The notes: a model not told the origin generated them from the letters alone. Shown: positions 23,395 to 36,533, numbered from the stretch's first letter. The stretch: 64,000 bases of DNA from Ctena decussata (GCA_963989385.1 OZ022515.1:6356803-6420802); one strand, 5' to 3'. Program-made: numbers and translations.

Positions 23395-24375
23395 CTGAAA
23401 TAAAAAAAGATTTAAACACAGCAAAATTAGATCACTTTAAAAGAAAAAAAACATTGAAAAGGATGAAGTATTTTATCTCGCAAGAATCAGGAATTTCAAA
23501 CAAGTCAGCAAGAATCGAATATATATCTCTGCTTTGAAAGGACACAGAGCTATTTTTCTTTTTTAAAAATTGTGAGTTAATATCTTTTATCTATATGCTT
23601 GCAATGTCTTCTCTAGGACTGCGATCACCTCATAAGGGAAAAAATGGATTCGATAACTTTGCTTCCTGCGTCTACTGTTGTGTAAATATTTGATGGTTTA
23701 ACGTATAACCACTCTTTTTGTTTTTGTGTCAGCGGCTGAGGCCTGCAATTTTAACTGTTGCACTCCCTGGCGATCGTTTTCCTGTTTTTTTTTTACATCC
23801 ATATAGTAATATATTGATAAAATCCGACGTTCATGATTACCTTCACTTTTAAAAGAGTTTGACTTTTTTGTATCGTTTTAATTCATATTGTACCTTCGTG
23901 ATGATTTCTCACTCACACACCGTTTATTTAGAAGAGGCAAAAATAGATGCCTCATAGTTTAACACCCCTGGATGCTTCAATAATAAGATAACCTTCGTAT
24001 TTAATCGTCTTCCTACACAAATGATTACCTAAAAGTGTGTATAGATACTTTTTGGAGCTACTGAAACATAACAAAGATTTTGCGTTAAAACAGATGGTGT
24101 AAAAACCCATGTAAATGCATTTGCACGCATTTTGCACTGATCTACCTTCTTATATGTTAATGCAGGTCTAATGTATGTGTACTTACAGGCTATTTGCATA
24201 AAACATTTGACTATTGATTTCAGTGCAACAAGTCTGTAGCTGACAATGCTAATGCAGTTTTACTCTGAAATTACGGAAATCTATATTCAACAGATAAGAA
24301 GTGATATCTAGTATAACAACATTGTTGTTCGTATGATTTGGGTTCTGCGGCACATCAAAATATATTTTAATTTAC

Positions 24376-24939
24376 CATATCTATCCAGCCTCTACGAAGT
24401 TCTTGTACATTCAATAAATGTGACTTTTGGCATTGGTCGCATGTAACGTCTTCTTGGTTGATCATATCATTAATGTCCAGGTATCCACCACTGTCTGTAG
24501 GAGAGTATTGTGGGCACTGAATACATTGACAAAATTCATCTGACAATCCCATGGCCTGATGAATACTTTTTAAGCTTTGAACAAGGAATTCCTGAACAGG
24601 TTGGCAGACCGCATGGTGTGGTTGTTCTTTATCCACAAAACTCTCTATTCTAGCATGAACAGCATAATTTACAAGAAACAATGTAAGCTTGTAATGGTTT
24701 GCCTTGTCAAGATTGAACTTACAAACCCCACAGAATATCAGCTTTCTTCCTTTCTGATCAGCTATAGGCCACTTTGTGAAACACATAGCTAACAACTTCT
24801 GAAATATCGCTGGTGGTAGAAAGTGGTTCTCTGCAACCATACAAAATATAGTAGTGCGAGACGAACCTTCCAAATTTGTTATTAGACTTTTGTCAGCTTC
24901 TCTGCGTACCATACAAGGTATGATATAACGAACATCTTT
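24376..24939 (-). CDS. COR-B and Cys-rich linker exon (Roc-COR-HEPN gene)
   Basis: The exon starts after CTTCCAG in phase 0 and ends at ATG|GTAAAT in phase 0, for 188 codons. It reads 'KDVRYIIPCMVRREADKSLI', where 'YIIPCM' is the usual start of COR-B ('Y-x-V/I-P-x-M/L'). Next come 'SSRTTIFCMVAENHFLPPAI' and a beta-rich part ('KLIFCGVCKFNLD', 'YKLTLFLVNYAV'). Its last 60 residues contain 'FCQCIQCPQY' and 'VTCDQCQKSHL', two C-x2-C pairs that could bind zinc. The Cys pairs and the linker are seen directly. Zinc binding is inferred. Confidence 0.88.
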
Positions 24940-25640
24940 CTGGAAGGAAGAAACCGTGTCTTTAAACTCATAGAAGTACTCATTTTAACTAGTTCTTGTC
25001 AATTGTATCCGCATACTTCAGTGTAATGGATGAAATGTAGCTCTTTGAACCTACCTCACGCCCAACTAAGATGCTGTGTACATCTTTATATTTTGTCACC
25101 TCGTGGCTTCCTGTTTGCTTCCCTGGACGACGGATCTCTTTCAAAATTCTAATTTTAGTTTCTTTGGTTGTTTATGCATTTAATTTATAATTGTGGTCTT
25201 TCCTGTTTATAAACAATCGCGTTTTATTTGTTTATCTTTCTTCTTTTACTTATTGTCTTCTCAGTTTTTCCGTTTTGTATTTTGTCCATTTATATCAGAA
25301 AATCATGTTAACATTTTGCCGAAACAGATCCAAACATTATTAAAGATACACAAACTTGGTGATTTTTAGTTTATCAAAATAGAGACTATATACGACTGTG
25401 ACTCCACTCGTTGGCTTGCATTAGATAAACACAATTTAATACCTCGTTGCTTCATAAAGACGCAGGTATACCAGAATCATACCAGCTGCATATCTACGAA
25501 TAATGACATTCCTTGCGATATCAAAGCCTTCAACATAATTTTAGCATGAATACAGGGAATCCTGGGCCATTTATTTAAAAAATTGTCATGCCTAAAATAC
25601 ACTAAACATATCTATACACAGATCTATGTAAAATGTGTAC

Positions 25641-25783
25641 CTTTGTTTCGTCGTCATTTGCGTCTAAGTCGTCATGGAAACCGACAGGAGTAGCAATAAA
25701 GAGAAACTTCTCCATCAGACGAATCACATGCCCATGGTTTTCAAACAGACTTGGATCTTCTTTGTTCTTCTCAAAGATACTGA
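25641..25783 (-). CDS. COR domain, third exon (Roc-COR-HEPN gene)
   Basis: The exon enters in phase 1 after TTTTTAG and leaves in phase 0 at AAAG|GTACAC. It reads 'SIFEKNKEDPSLFENHGHVI' and 'RLMEKFLFIATP', the COR helix pattern (F-x-x-H-x-x-I-x-L-M-x-K-F). An acidic 'DDLDANDDE' tail follows. The plus-strand frame over this stretch is a shadow. Confidence 0.9.
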
Positions 25784-26164
25784 CTAAAAATATATTGGGA
25801 AATACGACTCAGGCCACACATATACAAATATAGTGTAATAAATGTTGTAATAAATGCAGTGATAATTCAGGCTGACTGTAGTAAACGTATATACATCAAA
25901 TGTCAATAAATAAACAATACAAGAATAAGCAGCATCGACCCTAAACGTTCACACAGCAAACAAAGATAAAAGCAGCTGTAAATTTGTGGTATGTGCTATT
26001 AAATGACCGAATAGAAAACCAAAATCGATTTACGGGAAAAATGCAATGTTGAAAGAGTATGTACAAGCTATGTAAAAGCCTTTAGGAGACATTATTGGCT
26101 GTGTACAATTTATAAATATTGATGTATACTAAGTCTATTTAGGTCTAAGAGGGTATTCAAGGTT

Positions 26165-26275
26165 TAAATATAAACGTATTCGTACCTAATTTAGTGCGAC
26201 AGACGCGCGTTTCTGTATATAACTTCTTCAGTGTCGCTAAGCCCCAAAAGTTTGATAGGAAAGATATGATATACT
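26165..26275 (-). repeat. Dispersed repeat R1, partial inverted copy
   Basis: 'tttagtgcgacagacgcgcg' through 'cttcagtgtcgctaagcccc' is the reverse complement of the end of the repeat at 4780-4866. Confidence 0.85.
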
Positions 26276-26884
26276 TTAAACTTTCACGTTATTCGCCATG
26301 AATTCAAAGCCTCCATTAATTGAAACATTTAATCACCGGAAAAGGAAACAAAAAGGCCTCCAACCTACGTCATTTTGCATGTGACAAATAAATTAAGGTA
26401 CATAATTGTATTCGGTTAATTAGTATACCAACGTACTCTCTTCGTGATGATGAATATCATTTGCAAAAAGCGTGCGTGCATTGATGTGGAACCTGCTTGT
26501 ATAAGTTCCTGTACAAATTTCGTGACCTCCTGCATAGTAGTAGATTTTTCAAACACTTTGACAAAAATTTCACAATGAAATAATGAAATGTGTTAAGTCG
26601 AATTGTTTAGTATTTGTTGTTTCTTCTGTTAATTACTTTGGTTCTCCTAGGGTGGTCTGAAAACATTGACACTGTATCATTTGCGGTGAAATTCCTCACA
26701 CTTGACGTACGTAACTGTCTAACTTCGACATTTTTTTCACCTGCGAAATACTTCTGTTAAAAGCCCTGAATAAGATGCCATTATGATCCTAACTCGCTCG
26801 TCTTTATGTTGAAGAAGTTCTTTAAAACTAGAGTTATAAAGTTTTTTCTTGATCTAATATCTATATGCATAATCATATCGAGGG

Positions 26885-27740
26885 CTTAGTGCAAGACAAG
26901 TCTAACTCCATATTTTGAAACTTTCCAGGAGCAGGAAAAACACTGATTATTACAGTATATAAACAAAATATTAATATGAAATTTGACACATGTACATATA
27001 ATATGGGAAGAAATGCTTACATTATTCAATTGTATTAGTTTATTTTTGTTAAATTAGGTTTTTGTGACTTAGATCACTTTTAGTGCAAGACTAGTCTAAC
27101 TTGAGATAGACTTTTTTTCAAATGCAAAATATAAGTGCCTTATAAAACAAATTTTAACAATTTTTACAGTTTGAAGGCAAAAACTCAATAAGCATGAGCT
27201 GTGAAATAGCTATTTAATAACTTTAAACATTTAAAAAGGATAATTTATATATTTTTTTTTGTTAGTGCAAAACTAGGATAACTTCAAATCCACTTTTTCT
27301 TAGCGCACTACTAGTCTATCTCAAGATAGACTAGTCTTGCACTAAGAAAAATGAGGAAAATATTTTGAAATGAAAAGATTCCATATTTTACTACCAAAAA
27401 CTGTTTACTAAATTGTTAAGAAAACATTGTGCCTAGACCTTTCAACAGTTAAAGACTACAAGAACTTGTATCTAAATTTATAAAACAGAAATCTTAGTCA
27501 TTTATCCAAAGTATGCTCTTTAAAATCAAAATCGTCTCATTGTAGTTAGACTAGTCTTGCGCTAAATATTTGGCTCATTTGGCTCCTAGACTATTTTTAA
27601 ATTGGGAACAAAAGCATTTTTTGCAAAAAACATAAATCTTAATATATCCAAAGAATGTGTATTTGACCTTCGAGTTTTCAAAACTGCAAAAAAGTGAAAT
27701 TGTGAAAAATAGTGAGTTAGACCAGTCTTGCACTGAGACC
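26885..27740. repeat. Fold-back array of a TTAGTGCAAGACTAGTCTAA motif
   Basis: Forward copies sit at 26885-26908, 27078-27102 and (diverged) 27261-27284. Inverted copies sit at 27325-27347, 27544-27565 and 27713-27738. At 27298-27347 a diverged forward and an inverted copy meet head to head with a short loop. Spacing on either side is about 170-230 bp and is roughly symmetric about 27322. It lies in the 5.9-kb COR intron. Confidence 0.75.
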
Positions 27741-27823
27741 TTTATATAGATTTTCGATAATTAATCTTGACATGGCCAAAGATAACATTTTAACGCAAAC
27801 GGAACATTCCTGTCTAACTAGGA

Positions 27824-27885
27824 GGCCCGATAGCTCAGCTGGCCTGCTAAGCTAGAGAATCAGGTTCGACTCTCACAAAATGTGT
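27824..27885 (+). repeat. tRNA-like SINE head fragment
   Basis: 'GGCCCGATAGCTCAGCTGG' gives a tRNA-like 5' end and A box, and 'GGTTCGACTC' at 27863-27872 is a B box. The distance is short and no acceptor 3' strand is present, so this is a tRNA-derived relic and not a tRNA gene. Confidence 0.5.
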
Positions 27886-28494
27886 AAATATTTTCAGTTG
27901 TAAACGTGGTTCCACTGCACACAACCGCTCATTATCATCCATCCATTGGATCATTGTGACTGAATAATGCTAAAACATCTTGAAACTACAAATCATCCAG
28001 CCATCCTGTACAGCTTAAATGAATTAAGACCAAGTGTTTTCTGTCATGAAGCGTTTTTAAGTTTCTCACTGAAGAGAAAAGGTCGAACAAAAATAAAGCT
28101 CGGCTTACCCCTAGCTCCTTTCCTCCCCAAGCGTCCATGTATTTGCAACATGAAACGATCTAAACAATTTTATTCTTGGGTGTATCACCCTGGAATATTC
28201 TAGCCAAATTATTTAAAACTAGGCCAGCAGTGTCTGTGTTTATTACTTTGTAATGTGGTCAGAATAACAAAAATAAACAACTTTCCGTTTCTTACAGGAG
28301 ATTTTATACAGAGATCATGCCTTCGACTTACACTGGTCTTTTGGGTTGGAATATGCACAGGAGCTAGAAATCGTCAACAAAGTATCATGTAATTTATGGC
28401 TACAGTACAGTGTTAATACTTTAATATCGTGCGTTTTAATATGCCGTGCCCAAGATATATTAAATGACATTTTAGTTATCACCACATTTTATCC

Positions 28495-29470
28495 CCCGAC
28501 CGGAAGGCTCGGGGGATATAGCGATGAGCCTGGCGTACGTCCGTCCGTCCATCAACATTTTCTTGTCCGCTCTATATCTTGAATACCCTTTGGAGTATTT
28601 TCATGATACTTCACAGTTATGTAGAACAGGTCATGACGATGTGTCGCGCATAAAAATGGTAACTCTTGCTATTGTACTTTTAGAGTTTTTTTCCCTTTGG
28701 TGATTTTTTTTGGCAGATTCGTGTCCGCTCTATAACTTGAATACCCTTTGGAATATTTTCATGATACTTCACAGATATGTAGACAAGGTCATGACAATGT
28801 GTTGCGAACAAGAATGACAACTCTTGCTTTCTTCCTTTTTTGAGTTATTTCCCCTTGATGGTTTTAGGTGTGATTTTTTGGCAGATTCATGTCCGCTCTA
28901 TAGCTTGAATACCTTTTAGAATATTTTCATGATACTTTACAGATATGTAGAACAGGTAATGGCGATGTGTATGACAACCCGTGCTTTCTTACTTTTTGAG
29001 TTATTTCCCCTTATTCATTTTAGGTGTGGTTTCTTGTACGCTCTATAACTCGTATATATTTTGAAATATTTTCATGATACTGCACAGATATGTAGAACAG
29101 GTCATGATGATGTGTCGCAAACAAGAATGACAACTCTTGCTTTCTTACTTTTTGAGTTATTTCCCCTTGATTGTTTTAGGTATGATTTCGTGTCCGCTGT
29201 ATACCTTTTCCAACTTGAATACCTTTTGAATTTTTTTTATGTAGAACAGGTCATGACGATGTGCCGCGAAAAAGAATGACAACTCTTGCTTTCTTACTTT
29301 TTGAGTTATTTCCCTTTTATGATTTTAGGTGTCCGCTCCATAGCTTGAATACCTTTTGAAATATTTTCATGATACTCCACAGATATGAAGAACAGGTCAT
29401 GATAATTCGTCTCATATGTGAATGACAACCCTTGCATTCATACTTTGTGAGTTATTCTCTTTGGTATTTT
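28495..29470 (+). repeat. ~150-bp satellite with hairpin leader
   Basis: It begins with a hairpin 'atcccccgaccggaaggctcgggggat' (about 28490-28518) and 'gtccgtccgtcc'. Six or so units of 140-170 bp follow, starting near 28566, 28724, 28888, 29034, 29188 and 29327, each with 'tgtccgctctatarcttgaa' and 'gaacaggtcatgacgatgtg'. This arrangement is typical of mollusc intronic repeats. The small open frames inside are by-products. Confidence 0.85.
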
Positions 29471-29639
29471 GAGCTGCTGTTTGAACCTCTGCTCCATATC
29501 TGTATAACCCTGGCTTGCTCCACAATTTTAATACCATTATACCTTTTAAAATATTGATGAACATGTTGTGATGTCTTATCAGTGTTCCTAACTCTCTCTG
29601 ACCCCTCGACATTCCCCCACCCAACCCCACCCCACCAAT

Positions 29640-31600
29640 TATTTTTCTCCAGATTTTGATTCTTTGTCCAAATTAACTTACAGAGAGCCCAAAATTAGGT
29701 TTGTAGGGCTTGTAGTTTAGAAGTTATTCACACATTTTGAAAGTTTAATGTATCATATGCTATATATTCATGTATATGGCGGTTGCTTGAGATATTTCTT
29801 CTTTTTAGCAGTCAAGCATACTATTTTAGTCTGAGTGTTAGTTAATCATGCATCTGTTAAACAGATAATGTCAATCAGAAGCATAAAAGAATGACAATAT
29901 ATTACTTATGTGTGTATTGAAGTGCACCCTTTTTACCAAGGCCCATGGGGTCTTCGGTCGGAGAATTTGCCATCTCCTCTGATGGCTATTTTTAGATACA
30001 TGCTGCTGTTAGATGGGTCAAAAGCTTGTACAAGACGTTTCGTTAGCTCTGACTCTCAGTGTCTGCCGTATTTGCCATGAATCCTTATTTTTTGTCCGTC
30101 GCAAGAATTGATCAGATTCATATGTATTTTCTGTAATGTTTGCCTTTCGGAATTGGGAGATTTCTATGCGAATCCAACATTTTAATGTATTCGGAACAGT
30201 ATCTGAAATTTGGGTGAATAAAATGCAAGATTTTTTTTCTGCTATTAGTTTTACTTAGAGACCTTGATTAACACATTGATGTCTAGTGCCCCTTTAAAGG
30301 GACATTAGCAAATGGTGCAGCCGCAGATCAGACGCAGCAAAACGTGGAGTCTGATCGGGGTCTACATTTTTTGCATAAGACAAATGGTAATTCTCCGTAT
30401 AATGCAATAAAATGATCAAAATACATGAACACTTAAACAGACATTTCGTATTTAAAATATGGACTCATTCAATTTATAAGGACATAGTCCACTAGGTGTA
30501 AATGCGTAAAGTAGGTGGTTCTGACGTCATTCATTCTGTATTATGGTTTTGTACTAAATATGTGCTTTCTTTTACATTATATTCTGTTTGGTACCTTGTT
30601 GTACTGTCTGAGAGTCCTATCTAGTTTTTTGATGCCCTCGTTGGGAAAGACAGCTTTTGTTTTTGCCACTAAGATACGTATATGCTGCGTGCGTCAACGC
30701 ATTTCTGCTTTACCTTTTTATCTCATTGGTAGGCCCTGACTCGTGATTGTGGCGTTTCCGCAGCATCTTCATTATTACTAAGGTTCTCCGTTTGAGTTAT
30801 TTACTCGTAGGCACATAAACTATGTCGAATTCATGGGTTAAAAAGCCACGTTATGGTCGCATCTTAGTACATCGTCATAATGAATAATTAAGCCTTCCAT
30901 ACAGTTGATATATTAAGTCGACCAAATTAATTACTTACACGTGACAACATGAACTTATGTCATATTAATGAGTTAATGATCCAACACCGTGTCATATCTT
31001 ACTCGTGACTGCAAAAAACATAAAGTCGTTACAACAAGTTAAGTTATTTTTTATCGTCCAACGGACTACTAGCTCATTTTATCCTACCCAGGAGTACATT
31101 CCTTAAATGACGTTTCAAAATTTACCAACAAGTGCCCACAAATTACGAAGTTACTACAAGCCTACGATTTATCAGAATGTAAAGTATTAACACCATCGAA
31201 CGGATTATACATGACTAACAAATTTCGTTTCCTTAGCCTGGCCAGACTTCATAAGAAAATCTGGCGCAAAACAAGGCACAGATTTAATCCAGTCCGACCG
31301 AAATACTGACACGATAAAGTCCGGACCATAGAGTAAAATCTGTATGTAACTGAAACTCAGTTCATTTTTATTGCCACGGACAAACGACGAATTTTAAATA
31401 AAAAACCTGAATTAATTAATGCAATGGTTTGCTTATAGGGCCACTAAACATCCATATGACATTAAATTCTACATACAGTTTGACTTCAATTACGTTCTAG
31501 AGCCATAGACGCATTTAAATGTATTGTAATTATTCGGAATTAGGAATTCCGAGAAACCAAAGTATCATTTTAGACTATAAACTACTACCGTAACGACTTA
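29640..31600. other. No recognisable feature
   Basis: Intronic, AT-rich. A palindrome 'gcccctttaaagggac' occurs near 30288-30304. No exon, RNA or transposon was recognised. Confidence 0.5.
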
Positions 31601-31658
31601 TATTACTCGAATGTGTTCAATGCCATACTATTAAACAATGTATCAAAACAGTGCATAC

Positions 31659-31819
31659 CAATGGCTGAGCGACAAATAACTCCAGATTCACTGAATTCTT
31701 TCCACTGTTTGGCAAGTGTTGGGGTGCGGAGAGCAAACTTGTCAGCAGTAATAACAGTTTTGAGCGCATTTATAAACCATACCGGGTCCAGAACGACTTT
31801 GTCACTTAGAGGTTTAGCA
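31659..31819 (-). CDS. COR domain, second exon (Roc-COR-HEPN gene)
   Basis: The exon enters in phase 2 after TTTTTTTCAG and exits in phase 1 before GTATGC. It reads 'AKPLSDKVVLDPVWFINALK', the most conserved COR segment (V-V-L-D/N-P-x-W-x-I/L), followed by 'LAKQWKEFSESGVI', the winged segment. All expected anchor residues are present. Frame read-through into the intron on both sides has no homology. Confidence 0.9.
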
Positions 31820-32204
31820 CTGAAAAAAAGAAACAATATTAGCCAGCCAACAGAATGATACTTCGCCTGTATATGACTGATATATTCGATTAATATATAT
31901 ATCTTAAAACTGGTTTTGCATTACAATTACAAATCTGCAACTAAGAGTTTCTGTCATATTCATGGAAAGCATTAAGAAGCATATTTGGTACCACTAAACT
32001 TTGTTATTTAAATTCCGACTTATGTTGCTGCTTCTGTTGAGGTTTATTATAATTGTCATCGTTGGCCGGCTTTCTAATTACTACGTAGTCCGGCCCATGT
32101 ACCTTCTTCTGCATGTTTGTTCTGCTTTTAAAGGAACTCTTTAAGCTTTTAAGTTCTATTAGTTATGCAGACCAAATAACCACCTATATGTTTCGAACCA
32201 CTGC

Positions 32205-32440
32205 AGAAGCAGAGGGCAAGGGTTTGGATCCAGTAAAACTACTTTAAGCACCCCCCGCTAGTAACCTACTACTGAGCGTTCCAAGGCAGTACTTCTGTTG
32301 TGGTTCCTCATTGTTACATGTTGTTATGCCCGCTTGTCTATGGCCTCGAGCAACCTGGTCACCTGTATATCTGCCAATTCTGCTTTCTCTTTTGTTTTGT
32401 TTTGTAATTAAAAAAAGGTAAAAATAGACGTTGCTGCTGT
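32205..32440 (+). repeat. Dispersed repeat R2, diverged copy
   Basis: 'gtttggatccagtaaaacta' and 'cgttccaaggcagtacttct' align in order with the copy at 9525-9600. Confidence 0.6.
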
Positions 32441-33243
32441 TTTCAATTAAAACACGCTACGCGAGGCCTCCTAAGTCTCCTATCGACATTCTTTCTTAGT
32501 AAATTTCTTGATATTTTTTGTCTAAATGAAATTTTAGCTAATTTTTTTCAGTTGCAAACTAGGTTTACAACCCATATCATACTCAGTAAACACGCTAGAT
32601 GCATCAAACGTGACGCAAAACGGTTGGAAAAAAAATTGTGTCTCTGTCGTGATGCCTGTCGCATTGGAATAAAGTGATGTTTTGCAATTTTAAACCATAA
32701 TAGACACCAAATATTTGTCTGTTTAAGTATGAGATCGTTTTTTAATTCAATCATGAACACCATACGTAGTATTTTCACTCGTGGCTTCGCCGCTCAAAAA
32801 TACTGCTTTTGGTGTTCATTCCGTGGAATAAAAATCGATCTTACACTGAAAAAGTCAAATATTCTCTATCTCTTCGCATTTAGCCTGCTTTGTTTTGCTT
32901 TGTGTGTCTTTTAATTGTTTTCCTTTCCTCAGTTGGTGTTTAGGAAAAGATGCGGACATCGATCTTGGCAATTTCTGATCAACGCCTTCCCATTGACTTT
33001 ATGTAGCCGCATTTAATTTGTGATTATTTTGGATCAACGACGGTCACAGAATTTTATAAATGGATTGCCTCGTTTAAATGTAGCGATATAACAGGAGACT
33101 CACTTCAAATAGGTAAATTTATCATAAAATAAAAACAAGCCCGTCGGTGACTGTAGAAGTCTTGTGCGACATGTCTAACAATTTCATATAAATGAACCTT
33201 ACTAAATTCAGTGATACAGCTGCTCATATCTGTATTTACATTA

Positions 33244-33330
33244 TACAGTGTCGCTACACGTAAAAGGTTTGAAACCAAAAGGCGATGAGCAGCTCTCAGC
33301 GAATAAGCATGCCTCTCCGACCCACATTTA
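33244..33330 (-). repeat. Dispersed repeat R1, diverged copy
   Basis: 'ggcgatgagcagctctcagc' and 'cctctccgacccacatttac' match the copy near 61435-61490. Confidence 0.5.
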
Positions 33331-33729
33331 CCGACCGTGACATTCTGCGAAAAAAAAAAAAGAAAAAAAAACAGCCAAAGCCATAAGATAAAGTATACCT
33401 ATGTACTCACCTCCAGGCGCAGCATATCCCCAGAAAGCAGATGTCTGATGCAGCGACAATACGCAATAATCCAAACTGATCCAAAAAAATTGAAGCCCAG
33501 CTTCGCTATGATTCCTGTCACTCTGTTTAGTCAGTCTTATTGTATACTAATTTAGACATTTCTTTCCGGTAAGGAGTAATAAAAGATGGATGACTTTCGA
33601 TTTGACGCCATGTTCAAAATTATTCCAGACATGTCAGGACGATGATTGGGTAATAAGGTGCACATTTTATTGTATGATTTTAAGATAATCCTGAATTTGG
33701 AATGTCTATATACTTACAAGAATTGTCAA

Positions 33730-35745
33730 AAGACAAGAAAGCGGGACTTTACGGGAGCTTGCGTTTAACAATCGCAAGTTTAATACAGACTATAAGAGAA
33801 GAACTAAATATTAAGTAATATCATTTGTTCCAGTCCTACAATTTTCATGTTGCATCTATAAACATGTTGTGAAAAACTGAAATACACATGTTTAAACCAA
33901 TATGAACAATACCGGCAAGTGAAATGATGTTAACAGCAGTGTCAGAATCTCAAGCAACAAAGTCTTTATGACAGTTTAAGAAATGGCTTTCAAATAAATT
34001 TAGTAATAAAGATATTGAGTTTGCAAGACAATCAAACAAATCTCGAAGAAAATAACAAAAAAGATGCATTGGTACAGAAGATATGGCATTTCAAAAATCG
34101 CTCTATGTTTATTCAAAGGGAGATAATCTGAAAGTTTTGAAACTTAAAACGTTATTTTCAGGTTGTGATTACAATTAAGATACGCGTTTAAAGTGTTTTC
34201 TGTGCATACTGGATATACTATTTATTGCGTATAAGAGAACGTTCTTCTGCGCATGCGCAAATTAAAGTTCTGTTCTGGATTATTAATAGAGAAATAAGTT
34301 AGATAACTTCGAACAGAACAAGATCTTACCAATAATTTTTCATGATTTAAGCAATCAGACGTCTGTCCAACTCGAAAAAACTCATAAATACATTACAAAT
34401 TTGCTAGGTTTGCCGGAATTAAGAAATAAAAACCGTCAAGTTTTTATTTTTGTTCAGTTTATTATGTGCATACATTAAACAGTGTTCAGGGCATTCGGTA
34501 AGATCACTGGAACATGAGATATTGGTCTCTATGATCTACTGTTAGATTTAGGTCAAACGTCAGGTCATACTGAGTCATTATCACAAGAGTAATGTTCGTG
34601 CACCAAATAGTCTTCCAGGTGAAAGGCAAAGTCACAAGAAATTGAAGTATAGGTCACTGTGACCCACTGTAAGTTTGCGATCAAACATCCGTTCTTACTG
34701 AGTGATTATCCCAAACAATCATGTTCATACATCAAATAATCCTCTAGATATAAGGCGAAATCACTGGACCATGAAATATATAGGTCGATGTGACCTGCTA
34801 TTAGTTTGAGGTCAAACTCTGGCTAATACTGAGTCATTGTCCCAAACAATCATGGTTGTACATCCAAAAGTGTACAAGATATAAGGAAAAAGCACTTGAC
34901 CATGAAATATAGTTCACTCTGACCAACTTTAAGTTTAAGACAAACTCAATGGACCATGAAGTATAGGTCACTGTGACCTACCGTTCAATTGAGGTCAAAT
35001 TGTGGGTCATACTGAGTCATTGTCCGAAGCAATCATGTTCGTACATCAAATAGTTTTCGAAATAGAAGGCAAAATCACTGGACCATAAATATACAGCATT
35101 TTTCCCGATATGCATCGCTGTTTTCCATTGAGCTTTCCACGACGTATCTATGAAGCAAGTTTGAAGACTGTAGTGTAGCCCTTGTAATCGCAACAGGTGA
35201 ATATTTTTTCTACGTACAATTAATCGTAAAAAAATAGGTCATAGCCGGATACGCATCACTGTTTTCAGAAGATCTTCCCCAGACGTATGTATAGAGCAAG
35301 TTTGAAGACTCTAACCCTTGCCCTTGCGGTTACTTCGAAACTGAGCTATACGCAACAAGTAAATACTTTATTGTACGTTCAATCAACCGTGAAATATACG
35401 TTATGGCTCAATATGCATCACTGCTGTCAGTAGATCTTTCCCAGACGCATCTATGGAGCAAATTTGAAGACTCTAGCGCGTGCGATTACTTAGAAACTGA
35501 GCTAGATGAAACAGGTGAATATTTTTTTATGTTCCAGCAACCGTGAGATTTATGTCATGGCAGGATTTGCGTCGCTGCTTTAGTAGACCTTCCCCAGGTG
35601 TATCTGTGGAGCAAGTTTAAGGAATCTAGGCCTTGCGGCTACTTAGAAACTGAGCTATACGCAACAGTTAAATATATTATTCTATGTTTCATCAACCGTG
35701 AAATGTTAGTCATGGCCCAATATGCATAGCTGGTTTGTGGATGCA
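33730..35745 (+). repeat. Two-part composite satellite, long copy
   Basis: The lead-in 'gggagcttgcgtttaacaat' (33750) and 'agcagtgtcagaatctcaag' (33935) match 7516-7600. From about 34480, five ~120-bp units carry 'actgagtcattatcacaag'-type sequence. From 35090, about four 150-170-bp units carry 'cagacgcatctatggagcaa'. The array stops about 70 bp before the COR exon at 35814. Confidence 0.85.
34248..34259. promoter_or_regulatory. NRF1-type palindrome
   Basis: TGCGCATGCGCA is a perfect match to the NRF1 binding consensus. It lies in an intron and may be chance. Confidence 0.3.
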
Positions 35746-35813
35746 CACAATGAGTATTGCATAAGCACACCATTGCTTTGTAAAAATGCTTTTAATCAGT
35801 CAGTGTTATATAC

Positions 35814-35935
35814 TTGTAGTAGATAATGTCACCGGTCTGGTTAAGGTATAGCAGAAAGCTATCCATTTCGGTATCATTAGAAATTTTAACTTCTAGTCGT
35901 CTGTTTATTGTCTTCAGTTCTTCGACAGCAAGCAC
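35814..35935 (-). CDS. COR domain, first exon (Roc-COR-HEPN gene)
   Basis: This 122-bp exon was found by phase logic: the flanking exons require an insert entering in phase 0 and leaving in phase 2. It starts after TTCACAG at GTGCTTGC and ends before GTATAT. It reads 'VLAVEELKTINRRLEVKISN', then 'SFLLYLNQTGDIIYY', the start of COR, which usually reads L-x-Y-L-x-x-x-G-x-I-x-Y. The split codon joins to the next exon. It lies directly beside the end of the composite satellite (35745). Confidence 0.85.
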
Positions 35936-36263
35936 CTGTGAACAAAAGAATAAGAATAAAATATTGGTATATCAATGTGGGTATTCCGTTGTAAGAATGT
36001 GCGGATCATATCAGAGTGCCTGCAGTCAGGGACAGTGTCAAACCTGCAACTTACATGATATCGCAGCATATATAACAGTAGGAAAACAGAATGAGGAACA
36101 CTTCCGCGTTGGCGGCCCCCCATGATTTGGTAGTAAAATAAGAATGATGGTGTGGGCAGCGCGCCGGATCTGTGATGGCGGTGCTTTGCACCTGGTCTAT
36201 ATAACAGAGGCGCTATTGCACTGATCTCGTTAAAAAGCAAAGAAATTAAAAAACAACAACAAC

Positions 36264-36287
36264 AAAAAAAAAAAAAAAAAAAAAAAA
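36264..36287. repeat. Poly-A tract
   Basis: About 24 A residues preceded by (AAC)n. Confidence 0.95.
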
Positions 36288-36533
36288 CAAACACAGAAAT
36301 AACCTAAGAATCGTGTTTGTCGCGAAAAATTATGTAAATACAAAAGGTATGAAGAAATTCCGTAGTCAGAGAATCGAATCATCAGCTGGTTTTGTTTTGA
36401 TTATACAGCTGAAATGAGCATTTGACGTGTTGACGCACTAAGAACACGCGCAATGTTTCCAATGTAAACAAAGAGCTGTCATTTTGACGCGAAGCGTTTT
36501 TGTACCGACAAAAACACAAAATCAGCTGTTAAA

